A DNA stretch of 10,679 nucleotides from Candidatus Saccharibacteria bacterium UBA6258 (GTDB lineage Bacteria > Patescibacteriota > Saccharimonadia > Saccharimonadales > Saccharimonadaceae), in the NCBI GenBank assembly GCA_002441145.1, contig DJVK01000020.1, forward strand, positions 1 through 10,679. The letters run 5' to 3'. This document shows, one piece after another, positions 1-6,475 of the stretch; within the stretch, counting starts at the first letter, position 1; the number at the start of each line of letters is the position of its first letter. The position numbers and the translations under genes are program-made. The notes beneath the pieces are model-generated. The model was given only the letters and a program-made list of their open reading frames with translations. It was not told the origin of the DNA and did no database searches.

Positions 1-907
1 CCAATTCTTCGAGCTTGGCGCGCGTCAACTTGTACTCAAAGTGCTTTGGACCATCAGCATCAGCGGTCAAGAATGGTAGGTTAATTTCGGTTTCTTTTGC
101 AGAAGATAGTTCTTTTTTAGCCTTTTCAGCTTCGTCTTTAAGGCGTTGCATTGCTGCGTTATCCTTTTTAAGGTCAATACCATCGCTCTTTTTGAATTCA
201 TCGATAAAGTAATTTACGATTGCGTTGTCAAAGTCTTCACCTCCGAGGTGAGTATCGCCATTGGTAGACTTAACTTCGAATACACCGTCACCAAGTTCGA
301 GAACAGAGACGTCAAACGTACCACCACCAAGGTCGAATACGACGATCTTTTCTTCTTTACCTTGGTCTAGGCCATAGGCAAGCGCGGCAGCAGTTGGTTC
401 GTTGATGATTCGCTTAACTTCAAGGCCGGCAATCTTACCAGCGTCTTTAGTCGCCTGGCGCTGCGAGTCATCGAAGTACGCAGGAACGGTAATAACCGCT
501 TCGGTGACTTTTTCGCCCAAGAATGCTTCGGCATCGGCTTTAATTTTGCTGAGGATCATTGCTGATACTTCTTCTGGAGTGTACTCTTTGTCGCCCATCT
601 TTACGCCAACGCCAGAATTGTGCTTAATGATTTCAAACGGCATAATGTCGATGTCTTTTTGCACTTCTGCGTCGTCAAACTTGCGACCGATAAGGCGCTT
701 TACTCCATAGATAGTGTTTTTAGCGTTTGTAACGCGCTGACGTTGAGCTACTTGACCAACAAGGCGTTCCCCGCCTTTATTTACTGCTACAACACTTGGT
801 GTCGTGCGGTTACCTTCGGCGTTGGTAATTACTTCTGGCTTGCCTGCGACAAGGTAGGCAAATGCTGAGTTGGTAGTACCAAGGTCGATTCCGATGATTT
901 TACCCAT
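1..907 (-). CDS. dnaK: Molecular chaperone DnaK (Hsp70), N-terminal 302 residues; 3' end outside window
   Basis: DnaK is the cytoplasmic ATP-driven chaperone that works with DnaJ and the exchange factor GrpE. The frame is open from ATG at 905-907 to the window edge. Visible motifs of the actin-like ATPase domain are GIDLGTTNS (residues 6-14), VPAYFDDSQRQAT (141-153), the NEPTAAALAYG block (169-179) and the phosphate-2 loop DLGGGTFDVS (192-201). The visible part ends at about the point where the E. coli protein reads ITADATGPKH...KLTRAK, so the rest of the nucleotide-binding domain and all of the substrate-binding domain are cut off by the window, not missing from the gene. The start is fixed by the Shine-Dalgarno sequence AGGAGAGG (914-921), 6 bases before the ATG. 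It follows grpE after 139 bp that hold a promoter and two CIRCE operators, so it can be transcribed on its own and also by read-through from hrcA-grpE. Confidence 0.98.
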   Translation of the reverse strand, partial: MGKIIGIDLGTTNSAFAYLVAGKPEVITNAEGNRTTPSVVAVNKGGERLVGQVAQRQRVTNAKNTIYGVKRLIGRKFDDAEVQKDIDIMPFEIIKHNSGVGVKMGDKEYTPEEVSAMILSKIKADAEAFLGEKVTEAVITVPAYFDDSQRQATKDAGKIAGLEVKRIINEPTAAALAYGLDQGKEEKIVVFDLGGGTFDVSVLELGDGVFEVKSTNGDTHLGGEDFDNAIVNYFIDEFKKSDGIDLKKDNAAMQRLKDEAEKAKKELSSAKETEINLPFLTADADGPKHFEYKLTRAKLEEL

Positions 908-949
908 TGTATTCCTCTCCTATTATTATGTTCGAGTTCGTGATTTATG

Positions 950-976
950 TAAGCACTCTACATACGAGACTGCTAA
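950..976. promoter_or_regulatory. Second, imperfect CIRCE operator in the dnaK leader
   Basis: On the plus strand the arms are TAAGCACTC (950-958) and GACTGCTAA (968-976), separated by exactly 9 bases. Each arm differs from the CIRCE consensus (TTAGCACTC / GAGTGCTAA) at one position. Its centre lies 46 bp from that of the perfect CIRCE, and it begins right at the predicted dnaK transcription start (about 977), so bound HrcA would block promoter clearance. In the mRNA the arms could also fold into an imperfect hairpin near the 5' end. The exact spacer length makes a chance match unlikely, but binding is inferred. Confidence 0.75.
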
Positions 977-983
977 TGTGTAT

Positions 984-1013
984 ATTATAGAAAAATTAGC
1001 ACTCCTATGTCAA
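984..1013 (-). promoter_or_regulatory. Sigma-70-type promoter of dnaK
   Basis: Read on the minus strand there is a consensus -35 box TTGACA (1008-1013) and a consensus -10 box TATAAT (984-989), 18 bases apart. Start is expected near 977, giving a leader of about 70 bases. The -35 box lies wholly within the 9-base spacer of the perfect CIRCE, so repressor binding and polymerase binding should exclude each other. Confidence 0.85.
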
Positions 1014-1022
1014 GAGTGCTAA
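996..1022. promoter_or_regulatory. Perfect CIRCE operator (HrcA binding site) upstream of dnaK
   Basis: TTAGCACTC (996-1004), a 9-base spacer (1005-1013) and GAGTGCTAA (1014-1022) match the CIRCE consensus with no mismatch. It lies between grpE and dnaK and overlaps the dnaK promoter. The matching repressor gene, hrcA, is in the same cluster. Confidence 0.97.
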
Positions 1023-1046
1023 TGTATGATTTTTTACAACGAAGTG

Positions 1047-1508
1047 CTATTTTTTGGTCACTTTGACCATTGCATGGCGCACTGGCGTGCCCTTAAGCAG
1101 GTAGCCAGCTTGCAGCTCTTCGGCAATCACCTCTTTGTCACCTTCAGCCTCTTCGTCAAACTGAACAGCCTGGTGAAGTTCGGGGTTAAATTCGGCGCCT
1201 GGCTCTGCATTGATTCTTGCTAAATCCATAGCAGATAATGCCTTATCAAGCTGTTTCACAAGCCCAGCAACACCTTGCACCCATTTATGTTCAGCAATAT
1301 CCTCGGGAATGTGCAGCACCGCGCGTTCAATCGTGTCAATAACAGGAAGCAAGCGAATAACCGCCTTCATTTCACCCATGTCGCCAGCTGCCTTCTTTTC
1401 GGCTTCGACTCGCTTACGATAGTTCTCAAAATCTGCACGAGTACGCTGAAGATCGGCAGTGGTTTCTGCAAGTTGCTGTTCTAGTTCGTCAGTCTTCTTT
1501 TTAGCCAT
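1047..1508 (-). CDS. grpE: GrpE, nucleotide exchange factor for DnaK
   Basis: GrpE is a homodimeric cytoplasmic co-chaperone that releases ADP from DnaK. The N-terminal half is a charged coiled coil (roughly residues 5-45, starting KTDELEQQLAETTADLQ). The C-terminal half carries the family signature: FNPELHQAVQ, then a run to EELQAGYLLKG and RHAMVKVTKK at the very end. I chose ATG at 1506-1508 (protein MAKKKTDEL, 153 aa) because GAGGAG (1515-1520) stands 6 bases before it. An in-frame ATG at 1529 would add seven residues (MNQEETN), but it has no Shine-Dalgarno sequence, and its extra codons are the ones that make up the GAGGAG. It lies 41 bp after hrcA and is probably co-transcribed with it. 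The short N-terminal region is common in compact genomes. Confidence 0.95.
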   Translation of the reverse strand: MAKKKTDELEQQLAETTADLQRTRADFENYRKRVEAEKKAAGDMGEMKAVIRLLPVIDTIERAVLHIPEDIAEHKWVQGVAGLVKQLDKALSAMDLARINAEPGAEFNPELHQAVQFDEEAEGDKEVIAEELQAGYLLKGTPVRHAMVKVTKK

Positions 1509-1549
1509 ATTCGTCTCCTCTTGGTTCATAGCTTATCTGTCATCTGGGG

Positions 1550-2260
1550 TTATAAACTCTCTTCTAGCATCGCTCCGGCATGGCGCACAAGCCGCATGAC
1601 ACGCGCATAATCCTGGCGCGTCGGACCGATGACACCGATATAACTGTAGTCGCTATACGGTGAACGGAAGCGGCTTATAATTAACGTCGCTCCGCTTGAT
1701 TTACCTATCGGGTTTTCGCTACCGATAAATACGTTCAAAGGCTCGTTCGGCGCCGCTTCGCGAAGCCACGGTTCGATGTTATCGAGCAATCGAGCGACTG
1801 CCTGTACGTGATTACCGTGCATAAATTCGGGCTGGCTAAACAAGTTGCCAATACCATTCATGTAAAGTTCACTACCGATAGTCGCGATACCCAGGTTGCC
1901 CGTAAGTTCTACTAGGCTATCAACGGCGCTACGAATTGCACGATCGGCCTTTTTAGCGTGCGTGTTAACGCGGGCATCTATTGCTCTCGCACTGCGATCG
2001 ATACCGGTTGGCAATTCTGCCATTTGCGCTTCGGTGATGCCATTAACGTAGCTACGGTAGCCGATGTCTGTCGGAATACGACCCGCGCTAGTGTGCGGCT
2101 GCATAATAAGACCCATATCTTCGAGACGTGCCATTTCGCTACGAATCGTGGCACTTGATACACCAAATAATTTGGCAAGCGTTACGCTGCCAACTGGTAC
2201 GGCAATTTCTGCATATTGTTCGATGATAGCGGCGAGAATTGCTTTTTGGCGGTCAGTCAT
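1550..2260 (-). CDS. hrcA: HrcA, heat-inducible transcription repressor (short form)
   Basis: HrcA represses heat-shock genes by binding CIRCE; in known systems GroEL keeps it active. Counting from the upstream ATG at 2269, residues 4-75 form the winged-helix DNA-binding domain with the family-typical VSSATIRSEMARLEDMGLI and HTSAGRIPTDIGYRSYV. The C-terminal end is also typical: GIGNLFSQPEF (139-149), FIGSEN (181-186) and YIGVIGPTRQDYARVMRLV (210-228). The protein is only about 236 aa, against about 340 in most bacteria. The missing part is the middle, after about residue 125, where other HrcAs have LxxIQL and the inserted dimerisation region. I prefer the start at 2260 (MTDRQKAIL, as in other HrcAs) to the ATG at 2269, since the latter overlaps the -10 box and neither has a Shine-Dalgarno sequence. 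A CIRCE upstream implies autoregulation. Confidence 0.95.
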   Translation of the reverse strand: MTDRQKAILAAIIEQYAEIAVPVGSVTLAKLFGVSSATIRSEMARLEDMGLIMQPHTSAGRIPTDIGYRSYVNGITEAQMAELPTGIDRSARAIDARVNTHAKKADRAIRSAVDSLVELTGNLGIATIGSELYMNGIGNLFSQPEFMHGNHVQAVARLLDNIEPWLREAAPNEPLNVFIGSENPIGKSSGATLIISRFRSPYSDYSYIGVIGPTRQDYARVMRLVRHAGAMLEESL

Positions 2261-2267
2261 ATCACGC

Positions 2268-2296
2268 ATTATAGCGCGAAACTAGCACTCGTGCAA
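2268..2296 (-). promoter_or_regulatory. Promoter of hrcA-grpE, predicted to make a leaderless mRNA
   Basis: On the minus strand a consensus -10 box TATAAT occupies 2268-2273. A poor -35 box TTGCAC (2291-2296, three of six matches) lies 17 bases upstream, partly inside the CIRCE spacer, as at dnaK. Only 7 bases separate the -10 box from the ATG at 2258-2260, so transcription should begin at or within one base of the start codon. No Shine-Dalgarno sequence is present. The match of -10 box, spacing and start codon is clear; the leaderless state is inferred. Confidence 0.65.
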
Positions 2297-2308
2297 TACG
2301 AGTGCCAA
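2282..2308. promoter_or_regulatory. CIRCE operator upstream of hrcA
   Basis: CTAGCACTC (2282-2290), 9 bases, GAGTGCCAA (2300-2308): one mismatch to the CIRCE consensus in each arm and the correct spacer. It sits in the short gap between the guanylate-kinase-like gene and hrcA and overlaps the -35 region of the hrcA promoter, so HrcA should repress its own synthesis and that of GrpE. Confidence 0.92.
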
Positions 2309-2311
2309 GTA

Positions 2312-3028
2312 CTACTGCTCGTGAGCCAGGAGGTCATCGAGCAAGTCCCGAGCAAGCAAACGTTTCTCGTCATCTTTACGGTGGAACTTGTCGTCGCTAT
2401 GCGTAATCTGCAAACAGGCGCTTACGGCTTCAGGCAGCGTATCGTTAATAACAAAGTGGTAATATGGCGCCTCTAGCGCGCGTCGCAGTTCCCTAGCGGC
2501 ACTTTCACGCCTATTAGGCCAGTCTTCAAGGAATGCTTCGTGTGACTCGTAGCGCTGCTGTACGCGCCGCTGCCACTCTTCGTAGCTTGGGGGCAGTAAA
2601 AAGATCGCAATCACATCGTCTGAGAGCTTTTTATACTTTTCGATACCCAACACGTCTACATCGCTCAATGCGATTTTGCCAGCATCGTATGCCCGTCGAA
2701 CTTCCTCGACCGTCACACCGTAAACGCGGCCGTGAACAGGGCTAACTTCAACATATTCACCAGCTTTTAGGTTTTCGACGGCCTGTTCCTGTGTCAAAAA
2801 GTGATATTCAACGCCATCACGCTCTAATACGCCATTATTGTAACGAGGTTCACGAGTCACACTTGTCACTAAATCGTGGAATTCCCCTGTTTTCATCATT
2901 TCGCTACGGATAGTATTCTTACCTGCACCGGTAATACCGACAAGCAACACAGTCTTGGTCGCGCGCAACAAGGCGACGCCTTCGTCATTCGGACGATACT
3001 CGGCAATAAGCTTATCAATGTCTTCCAT
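2312..3028 (-). CDS. gmk: Guanylate-kinase-like P-loop protein with altered Walker A
   Basis: Guanylate kinase moves phosphate from ATP to GMP. Family features in order: P-loop GITGAGKNT (31-39), TSVTREPR (55-62), DGVEYHF (71-77), the VHGRVYG segment (98-104), ALSDVDVLG (120-128) with the paired Asp of the GMP site, and AIFLLPPSYEEWQRRV (141-156). At 238 aa it is longer than the usual 190-210, with about 20 extra residues in front of the P-loop and a charged tail after about residue 210. Two positions are odd. The Ser/Thr after the P-loop Lys, which helps hold Mg, is Asn38. The Ser/Thr usual after YG in the GMP site is Val105. It may be a true guanylate kinase with drifted sites or a relative with another substrate, so the symbol is provisional. 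It follows lepA by 14 bp and precedes the hrcA operator directly. Confidence 0.8.
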   Translation of the reverse strand: MEDIDKLIAEYRPNDEGVALLRATKTVLLVGITGAGKNTIRSEMMKTGEFHDLVTSVTREPRYNNGVLERDGVEYHFLTQEQAVENLKAGEYVEVSPVHGRVYGVTVEEVRRAYDAGKIALSDVDVLGIEKYKKLSDDVIAIFLLPPSYEEWQRRVQQRYESHEAFLEDWPNRRESAARELRRALEAPYYHFVINDTLPEAVSACLQITHSDDKFHRKDDEKRLLARDLLDDLLAHEQ

Positions 3029-3034
3029 AGATAA

Positions 3035-3040
3035 AGTATA
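3035..3040 (-). promoter_or_regulatory. Possible -10 box for a leaderless guanylate-kinase-like mRNA
   Basis: TATACT (minus strand, one mismatch to TATAAT) ends 6 bases before the ATG at 3026-3028, placing the expected start at the first base of the codon. It lies in the 14-bp gap after lepA. No good -35 box is seen 17 bases upstream. AAGG lies 12 bases before the ATG, too far for a strong Shine-Dalgarno sequence. Translation from a lepA read-through transcript is the alternative. Confidence 0.4.
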
Positions 3041-3042
3041 CC

Positions 3043-4821
3043 TTAATCTCTCTTGAGCATCACGGTAAATGCTTCTGATGGAATGTCGACTTTGCCAAAT
3101 CGCTTCATGCGCTTCTTGCCTTTTGCCTGCTTAGCGAGCAGCTTCTTTTTGCGCGATACGTCACCACCATACAGATAACCCGTGACATCTTTGCGGTAGG
3201 CAGATATGTCTTCGCGAGCGATAAACTTACCACCAATAGCTGCCTGCAAAGAAACCTGGAATGCCTGTCGCGGAACGACTTCTTTGAGTTTTTTGACGAT
3301 ATCTCGGCCGAGGGCCTGGGATTCTGAGCGGTGAGCCATCACGCTTAATGCATCGACCATTTCACCCGATACGTAAAAGTCGACGCGTACCAAATCTTCG
3401 ACACGATATTCATCTAATTCATAGTTGAACGATCCGTAACCGCTGGTGACACTTTTGAGCTGGTCGTAAAAGTCAGTCAATAAATTGGCGAGGGGCGCTT
3501 CGAAGCTAATCAATGCACGTTCGTCGATGTAACTTAGGTTCTTTTGCAACCCACGCTTGGTCACGATTAGTTGGATTACCGAACCGATGTATTCTTGCGG
3601 AACGATGATTTCGCCCTTGATCCATGGTTCACGAATCTGTGTCACTCGGCTAACGTCCGGCAAGTCTGAGGCTGATTTGATGTCGAGCTCCTGACCCGAC
3701 GACAATGTAACTTGATAGTCGGTCGACGGGTTCGTCACAACGAGATCTAGATTATACTCGCGCTCCAAGCGTTCACGAATAATGTCCATGTGCAACAATC
3801 CCAAAAATCCAATGCGCACGCCGAATCCAAGTACTGGTGAATTTTCAGGCTCAAATTGCAGCGCACTGTCGCTTAGGCTTAGCTTTTCGACTGCGTCTTT
3901 AAGGTCTTGGTAATCCTCGTTTGATACCGGGAAGAATCCAGCGTAAACGAATGGCTTAACGTTTTTGTAACCCGGCAATGCAACGTCGCTGTGGTTGCGA
4001 CGGACCGTTACGGTGTCGCCGACTTTCGCGTCGCGCGTGGTTTTAAGGTTAGTGACGATGTAACCAATTTCACCAGTTTCGATGACTTCATTAGGTTTCA
4101 TCATCGGGCTCAGCGTACCGACTTCGAGCGCCAAACCATGCGCGCTCGTCGCCAGCATTTCGATGGTGTCACCTTTTTTAATTGATCCATCAATGACACG
4201 CATATACAAAATAACGCCACGGTAATCATCGTAGTAACTGTCAAAAATCAAGGCGCGCGTCGGCTGATCAGCCAAACCTTGTGGCGGAGCGATGCGTTCA
4301 ACGATCGCATCTAATACGTCAACGACACCTTCGCCAGTCTTGGCGCTGATCTTGAGAATGTCCGACTCATCACAACCTAACAGGTTGATGATTTCGGCGC
4401 TAACACGCGGAACGTCGGCAGCGGGTAAGTCGATCTTATTCAAAACCGGAATAATTGTCAGATCAGCCGCAAGTGCAAGATACACGTTTGCCAATGTTTG
4501 CGCCTGAATTCCCTGGCTAGCATCAACCACCAAAACTGCACCTTCGCAGGCCTGCAGGCTTCGGCTAACTTCGTAACTAAAGTCGACATGCCCTGGCGTG
4601 TCGATGAGGTTTAAGTCGTGACCTTTATAGATCATGCGCACCGGAGCAAGCTTTATGGTAATTCCCTTTTCGCGCTCTAAGTCCATGCTGTCGAGCAGCT
4701 GCGACTTCATGTCACGCTTTTCAACGGTATGCGTCAGTTCCATCATCCTGTCGGCAAGTGTGGATTTGCCGTGGTCGATGTGCGCGATAATACAAAAATT
4801 CCTAATATCTTCCTGTTTCAC
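3043..4821 (-). CDS. lepA: Elongation factor 4 (LepA), ribosome-associated GTPase
   Basis: LepA/EF4 is a translational GTPase that acts on the ribosome and is one of the most conserved bacterial proteins. At 592 aa it has the usual length. G-domain motifs: AHIDHGKS (13-20), GIT switch I (53-55), DTPGH (74-78), NKID (128-131) and SAK (159-161). The EF-G-like domains follow, and the LepA-specific C-terminal domain ends in a lysine-rich stretch with KGKKRMKRFGKVDIPSEAF, which distinguishes it from EF-G and TypA. The start is GTG at 4819-4821, whose first base is the last base of the murJ stop (TAGTG), with GGGAG (4831-4835) 9 bases before it. This one-base overlap suggests translational coupling to murJ. 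Confidence 0.97.
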   Translation of the reverse strand: MKQEDIRNFCIIAHIDHGKSTLADRMMELTHTVEKRDMKSQLLDSMDLEREKGITIKLAPVRMIYKGHDLNLIDTPGHVDFSYEVSRSLQACEGAVLVVDASQGIQAQTLANVYLALAADLTIIPVLNKIDLPAADVPRVSAEIINLLGCDESDILKISAKTGEGVVDVLDAIVERIAPPQGLADQPTRALIFDSYYDDYRGVILYMRVIDGSIKKGDTIEMLATSAHGLALEVGTLSPMMKPNEVIETGEIGYIVTNLKTTRDAKVGDTVTVRRNHSDVALPGYKNVKPFVYAGFFPVSNEDYQDLKDAVEKLSLSDSALQFEPENSPVLGFGVRIGFLGLLHMDIIRERLEREYNLDLVVTNPSTDYQVTLSSGQELDIKSASDLPDVSRVTQIREPWIKGEIIVPQEYIGSVIQLIVTKRGLQKNLSYIDERALISFEAPLANLLTDFYDQLKSVTSGYGSFNYELDEYRVEDLVRVDFYVSGEMVDALSVMAHRSESQALGRDIVKKLKEVVPRQAFQVSLQAAIGGKFIAREDISAYRKDVTGYLYGGDVSRKKKLLAKQAKGKKRMKRFGKVDIPSEAFTVMLKRD

Positions 4822-6449
4822 TATGTCTTTCTCCCAAAGAGGATCGTCATTACCCTAGCCACCACGGGATCAGCCTCACTTAATTTCATTAATTTAGAAA
4901 TCCATACATATACTGCAAAGCTTACCAATACGATGATGGTAAACTTCGGGAACGTTGCCAAGAAACTCTGGTCGTCGCTACGCAACTGGAACAGCAGCAC
5001 GAACATATACGTTACAAGTGCCATAAAGCCCGTCGCACTGGCCATTCGCCCAATCGCGTGCACGAATACCTTATCGAATACGCCAGGCATACGGATAGAC
5101 ATGACGGCGAACAAGATGGCGACTTCGATAACTGCAACGATTGACTGCGCCCAGGCAAGACCATACGCTCCCATATCGAGGCGCATCGTGAAGAATAATG
5201 CCAAAGCGACATTGAGTCCGATTGAGAATATCGAGATGTATAATGGCGTTTTAGTGTCTTGCTGGGCATAGAATGTACGAGCAGCAATGTGATAAATAGT
5301 CCTAAAGAGAATAGCGATAACGAGCGCACCAAGTAAGCCTGAGATCAGCGGGTTACCACCGTTCTTAATAAAGTTCACGATAAATCCACGCGCAAAGTAG
5401 GTGATGGTCGCAATAGGTAGCGCAAGCCAAATGATAACGCGCAAGGTCTGCTGTAATTCTTTTTTAAACAAGTCAACGCGGCCCTCGCTTAAGCGTTCGG
5501 TCATTCGTGGGAATGCGGCGTTACTAATTGCCACGCCAATCAGGTTGACCGGCATCAATGACAGTGACGAAGCCTGCTGATAGGCACGGATTGTTCCGTC
5601 TGCCATGTGCGATGCGATATTCGTTTCGACGATACCATTGATATAATCCATACCCTGGTCGAGTGAACGCGCCGGCAGCAGCCGTAGCACTTGTCGAAAT
5701 CCTTTGTTCTTCCAGAATACCTTTGCCTGATAATCAAACCCAAGCCCGAGTAGACCAACCGAACTTACGACAAGCTGCATCATTGATCCGAGCACTACAC
5801 CGAGTGCCACGCCCATGATTCCGCCTTCGAATACTTGCCAGCCAAAAATATTGATACCATGTGTAAAGAACAATGCACCGATGATAATACCGATGTTATA
5901 GATTGTTGGTGCTAAAGCGTAAAAGGTAAATCGCCCGACCGCTTGCTGCATGCTGGCGATTACCGTTGCGACCGCGAACAAGAATGGGTTAACCGCGATA
6001 ACGCGCATCATACTAACTGCAAGCGCACGACCCGACTCATCAAGTCCCGGCCCTACGACGTATCGCACGAGCGGCTCGGCGAAGATCATAATCAACACGC
6101 TTGCAACAAGTGTGACCATGGCCATAAAGTTCACCATGCTCGAACTTAGTTCCCAGGCAGATTTTTTATTACCCTTCGCAAGCCGTTGGTTAAATACTGG
6201 AATAAACGACACGCTCAGTGCACCCGAAACGAGCAAGAAGAACATGAAGTCCGGGATGGTAAACGCTACAGTATACGCGTCGATGCCGACCGCATAACTA
6301 TCCAGGTACAGCCCGTTCAAAAGACGGTCACGGTACAGGCCAAGCAGGCTCGATACCAATGTCGAAGCAGACAGCAAAACTGCCGCCCATTTGACGGTCA
6401 GTTTACTATTCGCTCGTGCGACGACGGAACGAACTCTGCTTGCAGCCAT
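4821..6449 (-). CDS. murJ: MurJ/MviN-family lipid II flippase homologue
   Basis: MurJ moves the peptidoglycan precursor lipid II across the cytoplasmic membrane. The 542-aa protein is hydrophobic throughout with many membrane segments and fits the family by the N-terminal pattern LGLYRDRLL (36-44), the DAYTVAFTIPD segment (57-67) and SGALSVSFIPVF (75-86), as well as APTIYNIGIIIGALF (180-194) and DTKTPLYISI in the second half. By alignment to E. coli MurJ, Arg24 and Asp39 are kept (Arg40 and Asp57 here), but the other cavity arginines are not: Arg18 is Ser34, Arg52 is Phe70 and Arg270 is Ser295. It begins 12 bp after the ftsH stop with no strong Shine-Dalgarno sequence and ends by overlapping lepA by one base, so it is an operon member. 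A related polysaccharide-lipid exporter is possible, but as the only family member in view MurJ is the best call. Confidence 0.85.
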   Translation of the reverse strand: MAASRVRSVVARANSKLTVKWAAVLLSASTLVSSLLGLYRDRLLNGLYLDSYAVGIDAYTVAFTIPDFMFFLLVSGALSVSFIPVFNQRLAKGNKKSAWELSSSMVNFMAMVTLVASVLIMIFAEPLVRYVVGPGLDESGRALAVSMMRVIAVNPFLFAVATVIASMQQAVGRFTFYALAPTIYNIGIIIGALFFTHGINIFGWQVFEGGIMGVALGVVLGSMMQLVVSSVGLLGLGFDYQAKVFWKNKGFRQVLRLLPARSLDQGMDYINGIVETNIASHMADGTIRAYQQASSLSLMPVNLIGVAISNAAFPRMTERLSEGRVDLFKKELQQTLRVIIWLALPIATITYFARGFIVNFIKNGGNPLISGLLGALVIAILFRTIYHIAARTFYAQQDTKTPLYISIFSIGLNVALALFFTMRLDMGAYGLAWAQSIVAVIEVAILFAVMSIRMPGVFDKVFVHAIGRMASATGFMALVTYMFVLLFQLRSDDQSFLATFPKFTIIVLVSFAVYVWISKLMKLSEADPVVARVMTILFGRKT

Positions 6450-6455
6450 AGTTGC

Positions 6456-6475
6456 CGGCGCCTAGTGCAGCGCCG
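6456..6475 (-). other. GC-rich hairpin at the ftsH-murJ junction
   Basis: Six-base arms CGGCGC (6456-6461) and GCGCCG (6470-6475) enclose an 8-base loop that contains part of the ftsH stop codon region. No run of T follows in the direction of transcription, so it does not look like an intrinsic terminator. It might stabilise RNA or tune murJ translation, or it may simply reflect coding for the last FtsH residues. Confidence 0.3.

Noticed and set aside
402..710. 102-residue plus-strand frame and its overlapping partner at 620-868
   Set aside because: Both are antisense to the conserved ATPase domain of dnaK, with no ribosome site or domain.
996..1022. Perfect inverted repeat read as a terminator after grpE
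   Set aside because: It matches the CIRCE consensus exactly and overlaps a consensus promoter; operator is the better reading, although some transcript ending here cannot be excluded.
1042..1050. Extra CIRCE-like half site AAGTGCTAT near the grpE stop
   Set aside because: Only seven of nine bases match and there is no partner arm at the required 9-base spacing.
4729..5271. 180-residue open frame on the plus strand
   Set aside because: It lies opposite the well-supported starts of lepA and ends of murJ, has no recognisable domain and crosses two real genes; it is an antisense shadow.
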